A stretch of DNA of 64,000 bases, taken from the NCBI GenBank assembly GCA_934481345.1, contig CAKSPF010000001.1:186001-250000 (forward strand), in the 5' to 3' direction. Shown piece by piece: positions 54,532 through 62,018 of the stretch; position 1 is the stretch's first letter; every line of letters starts with the position of its first letter. Below the pieces are notes generated by a model. It did not search any database, was not told the origin of the DNA, and saw only the letters and a list, made by a program, of their open reading frames with translations. A program made the position numbers and the translations under genes. The DNA comes from an uncultured Clostridia bacterium (GTDB taxonomy: Bacteria; Bacillota; Clostridia; UMGS1810).

Positions 54532-54863
54532 CATTGTTGTTTATTTATGCACTCTTCCATCGAAGCGTTTTTTATATACTCTGCCTCAATTCCGTCAAAA
54601 ATTTCACTGTCAAAGCTGCCGCTTTCAATAAGTTTTTCTTTCCGGTACTTTGTAAGTGATTTTATTTTTTTCTCAATCTTTAAAGCTGCCGACTTATCTT
54701 CAACCGACCACAGAGCCGCAATTTGCTTTACCTTGTGCGACTTGGTATATTTGGCGCACTTTTTGCCCTGATAAAAGTGCTCTGAAATACGCCTTTGCCA
54801 GTTGGCGGCAATCCCGGTATACAATGAATTATCGGCACATCTTACAATATAAACGTAGTACAT
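54531..54863 (-). CDS. GIY-YIG nuclease-fold protein (UPF0213/YhbQ-like)
   Basis: A 110-residue single-domain protein. The GIY-YIG motif appears as YYVYIVRCADNSLYTGIAAN, with the catalytic Arg in WQRRISEH and the C-terminal Glu within AALKIEKKIKSL. Such stand-alone domains are structure-selective nucleases or related to DNA repair; the biological role is poorly known. About 20 residues after the domain are family-variable. GGTGA precedes the ATG. It overlaps the bidirectional terminator at its 3' end and lies 9 bp after the hemolysin-III gene, probably in one transcript. Confidence 0.88.
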   Translation of the reverse strand: MYYVYIVRCADNSLYTGIAANWQRRISEHFYQGKKCAKYTKSHKVKQIAALWSVEDKSAALKIEKKIKSLTKYRKEKLIESGSFDSEIFDGIEAEYIKNASMEECINKQQ

Positions 54864-54872
54864 TTTTCACCA

Positions 54873-55520
54873 TTACAAACTGTAAAAAAGAATAAAGAAA
54901 TAATGCAGAATACTTCCTGCAAGCACAAACAAATGCCATACAAAGTGCATATATTTCACATTTTTGAGTTTATAAAAAATTATACCGACCGTGTAGGCAA
55001 TTCCGCCGGAAAACAAAAATATAAGACCGTTTTTCGGAGTGAGGCTTATAACTGTTTTCATGCTTGCGATCACAGACCAGCCCATTATTACATACAGTAC
55101 CAGCGAAAGCTTGTGCCATCTGTCAAGGTTTATTGAATTGAGCACAATTCCGACAACCGTACAGAAAGCATTTATGCCGAAGAGCGTCCATCCCTGTGCA
55201 CCGCGCAGTAAATTAAGGCATATCGGAGTGTAAGTTCCGAGTATAAGTATAAATATGGAGCAATGGTCAAATATCTGAAAAACGCGTTTTGCCGTAAAAT
55301 TGGTGAGCGAATGATACAGTGAAGAAAAAGTATACAGTATTATCAGGCTTGAACCGTAAAGCGACACCGCTACAACGCTCATAGCGTCACTTTTTACGGC
55401 GGCAAAAACGATAACTATAACGGTAGCAGCTATCGCAAGCAGGCTGCCGACCCCGTGCGAAACGGCATTTGCTATCTCTTCGCCTAAAGACTGTGTGTTG
55501 TAAACTTTAAATTTACCCAT
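54873..55520 (-). CDS. Hemolysin III family (PAQR) membrane protein
   Basis: A 215-residue protein with seven predicted helices. Motifs are EEIANAVSHGVG (conserved Glu/His), SSLYHSL, RVFQIFDHCSIFILILGTYTP and the C-terminal HFVWHLFVLAGSILHY, whose His residues form the PAQR zinc site. Start at 55520 (MGKFKVYNTQ) has GGGAG eight bases upstream. The molecular function of bacterial members is not settled; hydrolase activity on ceramide-like lipids is suspected by analogy. The name 'hemolysin' is historical. Confidence 0.9.
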   Translation of the reverse strand: MGKFKVYNTQSLGEEIANAVSHGVGSLLAIAATVIVIVFAAVKSDAMSVVAVSLYGSSLIILYTFSSLYHSLTNFTAKRVFQIFDHCSIFILILGTYTPICLNLLRGAQGWTLFGINAFCTVVGIVLNSINLDRWHKLSLVLYVIMGWSVIASMKTVISLTPKNGLIFLFSGGIAYTVGIIFYKLKNVKYMHFVWHLFVLAGSILHYFFILFYSL

Positions 55521-55625
55521 AGCTACATCTCCCAAACACGCTGTAATTTTTAAAATTATAGCATCTAATGTCAAACACTATATTATCACATGTCGCAAAA
55601 TTTGTCAACATATATTTCAAACAAA

Positions 55626-57728
55626 TTATGTATTAAAATCAAAAACACTTTTTCCGTTCTCAAGCCTCAGAGCGGCGCTGAAGGTCTTTTTGGTACGCGG
55701 CGACACAAAACCGTTAAGCTTCTGCGTCCTGCCGTTTTCTATAAGTCCGCGGACGGCGCTTTTCGGTATAACGCGCGAGCATATAACGTTGCTCACTGCA
55801 AATCTGCATCCGTTTTCGCGGTAACCGGAGCAGCCGTAACCGAAATTTGTTCTGACTACATTTTCGCCGCACAGCGGGCATTTGCCTATAATATCTCCCA
55901 TAAACCCGTCATCCGTATCTTCTTCCGGTTTATGCGATTTTTGTTCAAAAACACCGTTTATCTCACCTTTGGCAATTTCTACACAATCACTGACATTGAT
56001 TTCACCGCGGAAAACCTGTTTGAGCGCCTTGCCCAGAACCGCAGTTTTGTATTTATCCATAGATATATCCATACGAGTTACGGACTCAATCAGCTTTTCT
56101 CCGCCCGGCAGAATAGTATATACATCTTTTTTGAGCATTATGTAACTGCTTTTTATCGCGTTGTCGATTATTGAAGTTCTCGTAGCCTCGGTACCAAGCT
56201 CCAGTCCCTCAAACATGGCCTTGTATTCCTGCTCATCATCTTCCGTTTCAATGTTTGCCTTATCTTCTCTGAAAGGATTTTTCAGATAGTTATTGAGGGT
56301 TTCTATCGTATAGTGCTTCGGCGGCGAGGTATGCTTTTCGGCAGGTGCGAAATTGACTTCAAATTTGTCACCCTTTTTCAAATCGGGAAGTATTTTGTCT
56401 TTTTTTGAATAATCGTCATATTTTGTCCAGCCGGGTTCGGACATAACCGTACCCTTCACACTGAAGGTTTCCTTACCGGCAACATCTACCGTAATTTCGG
56501 TCTTTTGAATTTTGCAGTCCTCACTGCAAAAAACGGCTGCAAAGCGGCGCATTATTGCCGAATACACAAGCTTTTCATTCTCGTTCAGTGCAGACGCGGA
56601 AGGAATTTTTCTTGTAGGAGTAAGAGCGCTGTGCGACTCAATCTTGGAATCGTCAAAAATTGTCTTTTTGAATTTAAACTCCACAGGGTAGCCCAATGCA
56701 GAAACAAGCTTGATTATTTCTTTAATTTTGCCCTGTTCCGCAGTCGCCAGATATTCCGAATTTGTCCTCGGATAAGTAACATATCCCTTTTCGTACAAAT
56801 CCTGCACTGTTTTGAGGCTGTCGTCCATAGACATTTTATATTTTTTACCGAGTACGTTCTGAAGTTTTGAAAGCGAATACAGCTTACCCGGTGCAAGTGT
56901 ATCTTTTTTTGATTTTACGGAAAGCACCTCCGCGGGCTGTGCGTTGAAAATATCGCAAACGCGCTTTGCCTTTGCAAGTTCGTTTTTGTTGAATTTATAT
57001 TTACTTGTAAGCTCTATTTCTCCGCCGTTTACTTCGGTTTTGCTTACAACAGCGTAATAAGGCTCGCTTTTGAAATTCTTTATGCTCATATCCCTGTCGT
57101 ATATTGCCTTGACTATGGGAACGATTACCCTGCCTATCCGCATAAGGTTACCTGTTTTCAGGGTGGCATAGCGCGTGAGATTAACTCCGTAGAGCCAGTC
57201 CACATACGTTCTCGCAAAGCCTTCATCGGCAAGGCTGTCATACTCTGTTTCGTCTTTCATGCCGTCAAGTGCTTCGCGGATTGTTTCGGGAGTCTGATCG
57301 GGAAGCCAAAGCCTTTTTAGAGGTTTATTCTCTTTAATTGCATTTTCTATACAAAGACGGATTATGATTTCGCCCTCGCGGTCGGAGTCGCCTGCATTTA
57401 TAATGCAGTCTACGTCGCTGCGTCTGCAAAGACTTGAAATAGTTTCAAACTGCTTTTTTACACCTGCATCGACTTTTTTATTCTTATCTTTTTTCAGTTC
57501 AAATTTGAATTTTTCGGGAAAACACGGGAGATTTTTCATAGTCCAGCCGACAGTGCCGTCGGGAGCCGGCGAGTATTCCTCGACATCGCAAAGCGAAAAC
57601 AAATGGCCGAATGCCCATGTAACAAGGTAATCGCTTCCCTCCATAAAGCCGTCTCTTCTTTTCATATTTCCTATTGTCTGAGCGATGTTGCGCGCAAGGC
57701 TCGGTTTTTCTGCAATAATTAACTTCAT
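55626..57728 (-). CDS. topB: DNA topoisomerase III
   Basis: A 700-residue type IA topoisomerase. The Toprim domain includes IIAEKPSLARNIAQTIG and NAGDSDREGEIIIR (acidic triad), followed by the RLWLPDQTPETIREAL strand. The active-site Tyr lies in GYVTYPRTNSEYL (about residue 318). The C-terminal zinc-finger-like segment (IGKCPLCGENVVRTNFGYGC) contains several Cys. It resolves DNA catenanes and precatenanes. This clostridial-type topB could also belong to an integrated element, but the flanks here look chromosomal. CACGGAG precedes ATG at 57728. Confidence 0.94.
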   Translation of the reverse strand: MKLIIAEKPSLARNIAQTIGNMKRRDGFMEGSDYLVTWAFGHLFSLCDVEEYSPAPDGTVGWTMKNLPCFPEKFKFELKKDKNKKVDAGVKKQFETISSLCRRSDVDCIINAGDSDREGEIIIRLCIENAIKENKPLKRLWLPDQTPETIREALDGMKDETEYDSLADEGFARTYVDWLYGVNLTRYATLKTGNLMRIGRVIVPIVKAIYDRDMSIKNFKSEPYYAVVSKTEVNGGEIELTSKYKFNKNELAKAKRVCDIFNAQPAEVLSVKSKKDTLAPGKLYSLSKLQNVLGKKYKMSMDDSLKTVQDLYEKGYVTYPRTNSEYLATAEQGKIKEIIKLVSALGYPVEFKFKKTIFDDSKIESHSALTPTRKIPSASALNENEKLVYSAIMRRFAAVFCSEDCKIQKTEITVDVAGKETFSVKGTVMSEPGWTKYDDYSKKDKILPDLKKGDKFEVNFAPAEKHTSPPKHYTIETLNNYLKNPFREDKANIETEDDEQEYKAMFEGLELGTEATRTSIIDNAIKSSYIMLKKDVYTILPGGEKLIESVTRMDISMDKYKTAVLGKALKQVFRGEINVSDCVEIAKGEINGVFEQKSHKPEEDTDDGFMGDIIGKCPLCGENVVRTNFGYGCSGYRENGCRFAVSNVICSRVIPKSAVRGLIENGRTQKLNGFVSPRTKKTFSAALRLENGKSVFDFNT

Positions 57729-57803
57729 CTTATTCTCCGTGTATCAAATTATTTTCACGCTGTTTTCTAATTATATAATAAATAACATTTCCCGTCAATA
57801 CAA

Positions 57804-57833
57804 AACTGCCCCCGCATTGAAACGGGGGCAGTT
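57804..57833 (-). terminator. Terminator after the SLH gene of the MacAB operon
   Basis: An 11-bp stem rich in G-C (AACTGCCCCCG, complement at 57823-57833, 8-base loop) is followed on the minus strand by TTG after the TT of the stem. It lies 11 bp after the SLH stop codon. Confidence 0.8.
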
Positions 57834-57843
57834 AAAAAACAAG

Positions 57844-60111
57844 CTACTGCGCTATGAGTATTCTTATTCTTCCGCCGTTTTTTTCGGCTTTATCGCAATA
57901 AGCCGTCACGGTGTAATTATCGGCATTTTTTATAAGTTCGCTCATCGGCATTACAGTGTAAGTATATGAGTTTACCTTTTTGTAAGCGCAGACATTTCCG
58001 CTGAGTTTGTAATCGGTATCTCTTATTTCGGCATATGTTTCGGTTAATTTGCTTACATTTCCGGAAATCATATTAAGAGCCGAAAACGCCTCGGCAGAAC
58101 CTTGGGAAAGCTCTACCTTAACAGCGCTTCCCGTACCGATATTGCTGTAAGTACCGCCGCTGTATTTATAGCTTTGCCCCGAAATATCTACCGTATACGA
58201 AGCGTTTCCTGCCTTTGCGGAATTCGGCGAATCTGTTATGATACCGTATGAACAGCTGTCACCCGTTACATCTTTTAAAATCAGCTCGGTAATCTCATTG
58301 TCACTGTTCTTTTTATACCACAGGACATTTGTCGAAGATATTGACATGCCGTCAAGGCGGCTCATATACGTTGAACAATATGCTCCGAGGTGGTCTTTGT
58401 TTGTAGTGCTTACATCAAGAATACTCACATTTTCCGACACCTTGCTGCTGCCGATTTTGCCGGCTGACGCATCAACAGTACCGCTCACACCGGAATTGGA
58501 ACGTTTATATGACAAAGAAGCAATACCGTTTTCAAAATTCACCTGCATCACGGAATTAATATATGAAGAATAATCGCTGTTTGTCACATACTGTGCCTCT
58601 GTTCCGTCTGCCAAAATAAGCTTGGCATATTTGGAGGAATAGCTTTCATCATTTGAGTTTTCAAAAACCTTAGTGCCCGTTTCTGTCAGATACCCTGCCA
58701 CAGACGAGGATTTCAGCGAGCCGTCGGCACTTATAACATCGGCAATCTGCCCGTCTTTACCGAAAAGCAGCGTCACGGTATCGCCGTAATTAATACTTCC
58801 GCTTGACGAAAGCTTATTGAATGCCGTAACCGATTCTATGGTATATTCCGTACCGGATATTACAACAGAGGTCGGAGTATCTTTATTCGGTGTTGCTTTT
58901 TCATAAATACCTGTTATTTTTTTGCTGTAAGCAAAGACGATATTCAAATCCGAGGAATAATACAGAATATCATTTGTTTTTACGTCACTCACGCTTACTT
59001 TAACGCCGTCACGCATAACGGTAAGGCTTGAAGCGTCATTTGTAAACATTGTATACCATTTGTCACTGTATGCCGAAAGTGTATACGGTCCCTCCATAGC
59101 GTCGCTTCTCAGAGTGAGATATTCCACACTTCCCTTTGAATCACTTACAACGTAAATTACATCGCCGGTATTCATAGTATTTTTTGCATTTGCAAAGGTG
59201 TATTTGTCCGAGCCGGAATAAACGGTTGTATTATTGCTTATATCAAGCTCCGAGAGTCTGCCGTCACTGTATGCGACAATCGAATTGTCAAGTTTTGAAT
59301 ACACAACGTATTTTTTACTCGTCTGACTGTATGGCATAAATGCTAAAAGCTCGCCGGATGTTTTAACGGCAAGGTCGCCTTTCAATCCTACCGTTGAATA
59401 GTCAAAACCGTCGTTGATTTTAAATGTTCCGACACTTGTAAGCACCGAATTTGCACCGACCGAGGTATCTTCGCGGTTGGTAGACATAATTACTGCGTCC
59501 TCATAAAAAACACCGTCGATTACAGATATATATTCATTCGATGTTCCCTTTAAATTTGCAGTAAGTACATTATACACCAGTGTCATTATATCGCCGCGCG
59601 TCATTGTACTGCCGATTGTTTTGTCTATATTCTTATTAAGTCCGAGATTTGCGGCAATACCTGCCTGACCGTATGGCCACGAATTGCCGAAATCATCATC
59701 GGTATATCCCAAAAGTTTCAGAAACACTGTTATTGCTTCCTCATAGAGAACCGTATCTTCCGGGCGGAAGGTGCCGTCCGGATAACCTGTTATTATTCCG
59801 TTTGAAACCGCAACCTTGACATAAGGCGCAGCCCAATGGGTATATGTGCAGTCTTTAAAAACCGAAACCGTTGCTCCGAGTGCGACCATATTTTTGTATT
59901 TTGATGCATTAATTGCTATTTTGGAAAATTCAGCTCTTGTAACTGCGGCGTCAAGATTCATATTTCCGCTTTCGTCACCAACCATTATATTGAGGCTTTT
60001 TACAAGCGTCTGCGCCGACTGAATGCTGTACACACCGGCGGCGCCGGCCGTACACACGCTGCTGAGTATAACAAGAACCGAAATAACAGCCGAAAGATAT
60101 TTTTTAAACAT
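57844..60111 (-). CDS. SLH-domain exoprotein co-directional with a MacAB exporter
   Basis: A 755-residue exported protein. Signal peptide MFKKYLSAVISVLVILSSVC (end near GAAG) is followed by three SLH repeats (about residues 30-200): AAVTRAEFSKIAINASKY, WAAPYVKVAVSNGIITGYPD with GTFRPEDTVLYEEAITV, and TRGDIMTLVYNVL. The other 550 residues are beta-rich repeats with no catalytic motif, resembling the SLH protein at 19889 in layout. Start at 60111 has AAGGGAG seven bases upstream. It lies 22 bp after the permease gene and shares its transcript. A wall-anchored protein that works with the exporter is a reasonable guess. Confidence 0.83.
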   Translation of the reverse strand: MFKKYLSAVISVLVILSSVCTAGAAGVYSIQSAQTLVKSLNIMVGDESGNMNLDAAVTRAEFSKIAINASKYKNMVALGATVSVFKDCTYTHWAAPYVKVAVSNGIITGYPDGTFRPEDTVLYEEAITVFLKLLGYTDDDFGNSWPYGQAGIAANLGLNKNIDKTIGSTMTRGDIMTLVYNVLTANLKGTSNEYISVIDGVFYEDAVIMSTNREDTSVGANSVLTSVGTFKINDGFDYSTVGLKGDLAVKTSGELLAFMPYSQTSKKYVVYSKLDNSIVAYSDGRLSELDISNNTTVYSGSDKYTFANAKNTMNTGDVIYVVSDSKGSVEYLTLRSDAMEGPYTLSAYSDKWYTMFTNDASSLTVMRDGVKVSVSDVKTNDILYYSSDLNIVFAYSKKITGIYEKATPNKDTPTSVVISGTEYTIESVTAFNKLSSSGSINYGDTVTLLFGKDGQIADVISADGSLKSSSVAGYLTETGTKVFENSNDESYSSKYAKLILADGTEAQYVTNSDYSSYINSVMQVNFENGIASLSYKRSNSGVSGTVDASAGKIGSSKVSENVSILDVSTTNKDHLGAYCSTYMSRLDGMSISSTNVLWYKKNSDNEITELILKDVTGDSCSYGIITDSPNSAKAGNASYTVDISGQSYKYSGGTYSNIGTGSAVKVELSQGSAEAFSALNMISGNVSKLTETYAEIRDTDYKLSGNVCAYKKVNSYTYTVMPMSELIKNADNYTVTAYCDKAEKNGGRIRILIAQ

Positions 60112-60133
60112 ATTGTTGCTCCCTTCAACATTT

Positions 60134-61312
60134 TTAATCATATTTCAATGCGTCTATAGGATTAAGCCGCGACGCTTTTTTTGCAGGAAAATATCCGAAC
60201 ATAATGCCTATCACTGCCGACACGGTAAATGATATTATCATTGCCGGAACCGAAAGCACCACCGTGAGGTCAAATGCCGTCGCGGCATACGACCCGGCTA
60301 TTCCGAGCAATATACCCAGAATACCGCCTAAACAGCTTGTGGTAATCGCCTCCACAACAAACTGGCTCATTATATCCCACGGGGTAGCGCCGAGTGATTT
60401 TCGTATACCGATTTCTCTTGTGCGTTCGGTTACGGAAACGAGCATTATATTCATTATTCCTATACCGCCGACAAGCAGCGAAACACCCGCAACACCTGCA
60501 AGGACAAGCGACATTGTAGCCGTAAGCTCATTTACGCTGTCTATCATACTGCTCATATTCTGTACATTATACGCATCGGAGTTTGAAAAAACGCTGTTGA
60601 GATAATCGTCTATAATCTGCTGCGCCGCATCTGATACATCCTTTGAAACCGCATTAAATGTATAACTGCCCATAGTAAAGCTGTTTGACAGATGCTGTGC
60701 CGTTGTATACGGCATAAGAACAATATCGTCGCTGCTTGACTCCTCGCCGTCCGCCGTTTCTTCGAGTACACCTATTATTGTAAAGGTAGTACCGTTAAGC
60801 TTCAGTGTTTCACCGACTACTTCGGTCGTTCCGAACAATTCTTTTGCAATATATGTACCCACGACACAGTTTTTTAGTCTGCGGTCACAGTCAATAAAGC
60901 AAATTCCTCTGCCCGACGTAATTTCAAGTGCTTTGATGTCTGCATAGTATTCATTAACGCCCAGGCAGCTTGCCGGATCAACATTTGTACTTTTATTTTT
61001 TGCGGTAGCTCCCGCAATGGTAATAGAAGGCGACATAGACTTAAGATATTCAGGGTTATCATTTACCAGATTTTGCATATCGTCCACATCTACGCTTCTG
61101 TTTCCGCCCCTGCCCATAACGGACACGGTTATTGTCGTAGCGCCCATGCTCTCAAACTGGTCGAGAACATCTTTTGTCATACCGTTTACTATACTTACGA
61201 TTACTATAACCGCCGCAACACCGATAATTATACCAAGCATTGTAAGAAAAGACCTCATCTTGCTTGATGACAAGCTTTTAAGCGCCAATGTAAATGCCTG
61301 TTTAATATTCAT
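60134..61312 (-). CDS. MacB/FtsX-type ABC transporter permease
   Basis: A 392-residue permease with four membrane helices. The N-terminal helix (MRSFLTMLGIIIGVAAVIVI) is followed by a large extracytoplasmic MacB-type domain (about residues 50-260). The FtsX core follows with GGIGIMNIMLVSVTERTREI and ending FPAKKASRLNPIDALKYD. It should couple ATP hydrolysis to movement of the adaptor rather than form a classic channel. ATG at 61312 follows AAGGAGGG and overlaps the ATPase gene by 11 bp. Confidence 0.92.
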   Translation of the reverse strand: MNIKQAFTLALKSLSSSKMRSFLTMLGIIIGVAAVIVIVSIVNGMTKDVLDQFESMGATTITVSVMGRGGNRSVDVDDMQNLVNDNPEYLKSMSPSITIAGATAKNKSTNVDPASCLGVNEYYADIKALEITSGRGICFIDCDRRLKNCVVGTYIAKELFGTTEVVGETLKLNGTTFTIIGVLEETADGEESSSDDIVLMPYTTAQHLSNSFTMGSYTFNAVSKDVSDAAQQIIDDYLNSVFSNSDAYNVQNMSSMIDSVNELTATMSLVLAGVAGVSLLVGGIGIMNIMLVSVTERTREIGIRKSLGATPWDIMSQFVVEAITTSCLGGILGILLGIAGSYAATAFDLTVVLSVPAMIISFTVSAVIGIMFGYFPAKKASRLNPIDALKYD

Positions 61313-62000
61313 ACGCGCCCTCCTTGGTCTCATCGGAAACTATTTTTCCGTCCTGTATACGCACCACTCTTTGTATTTCTGCGGCAATGGAGTTGTCATG
61401 TGTAATAAACACAATTGAAGTTCCCTCGCGGTTAAGCTGCTTTAAAAATTCGAGAACTTCCCTTCCCGTTTTGGAGTCAAGCGCGCCGGTAGGCTCATCT
61501 GCGAGAATAAGCGGCGGATTTCCGGCAAGGGCTCTGGCGATTGAAACTCTCTGCTGCTGTCCGCCGGAAAGCTGTGAAGGATATTTATGTCCTCTGTCTG
61601 CCAGGCCTACCCGTCCGAGGGCATTTTTAGCCATTTGTGCTCTTTCGTTTGCTTTTACGCCTCTGTACAAAAGCGGAAGCTCCACATTTTCCTGAACAGA
61701 AAGCTTAGAAATAAGATTATACTGCTGAAAAATAAATCCGATTTCTTTATTTCTTATATGTGCAAGAGATTTTTCATCCATTGTGCTTACATCCGTACCG
61801 TTCAAAAAATACTTTCCGCTTGTCGGAATATCAAGGCAGCCGATTATATTCATGCATGTTGATTTTCCCGAGCCGGAAGAACCGACTATTGCAACAAACT
61901 CGCCCTTTTCGACGGACAGCGAAATGCCGTCCAATGCCCGTATTTCACTGTCGCCGTCGGAATATATTTTATAAATATCGGTCAATTCAATTAAGCTCAT
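61302..62000 (-). CDS. MacB/LolD-type ABC transporter ATPase
   Basis: A 232-residue ATPase. Walker A is GSSGSGKST (about residues 37-45), the Q-loop FIFQQYNLI, signature LSGGQQQRVSIARAL, Walker B PLILADEPTGALD and H-switch FITHD. It energises the FtsX-type permease encoded next. GGAGGT precedes ATG at 62000. The adaptor gene ends 18 bp upstream, so adaptor, ATPase, permease and SLH protein form one operon. Confidence 0.95.
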   Translation of the reverse strand: MSLIELTDIYKIYSDGDSEIRALDGISLSVEKGEFVAIVGSSGSGKSTCMNIIGCLDIPTSGKYFLNGTDVSTMDEKSLAHIRNKEIGFIFQQYNLISKLSVQENVELPLLYRGVKANERAQMAKNALGRVGLADRGHKYPSQLSGGQQQRVSIARALAGNPPLILADEPTGALDSKTGREVLEFLKQLNREGTSIVFITHDNSIAAEIQRVVRIQDGKIVSDETKEGAYEY

Positions 62001-62018
62001 TTGCTAACCTCCAATACC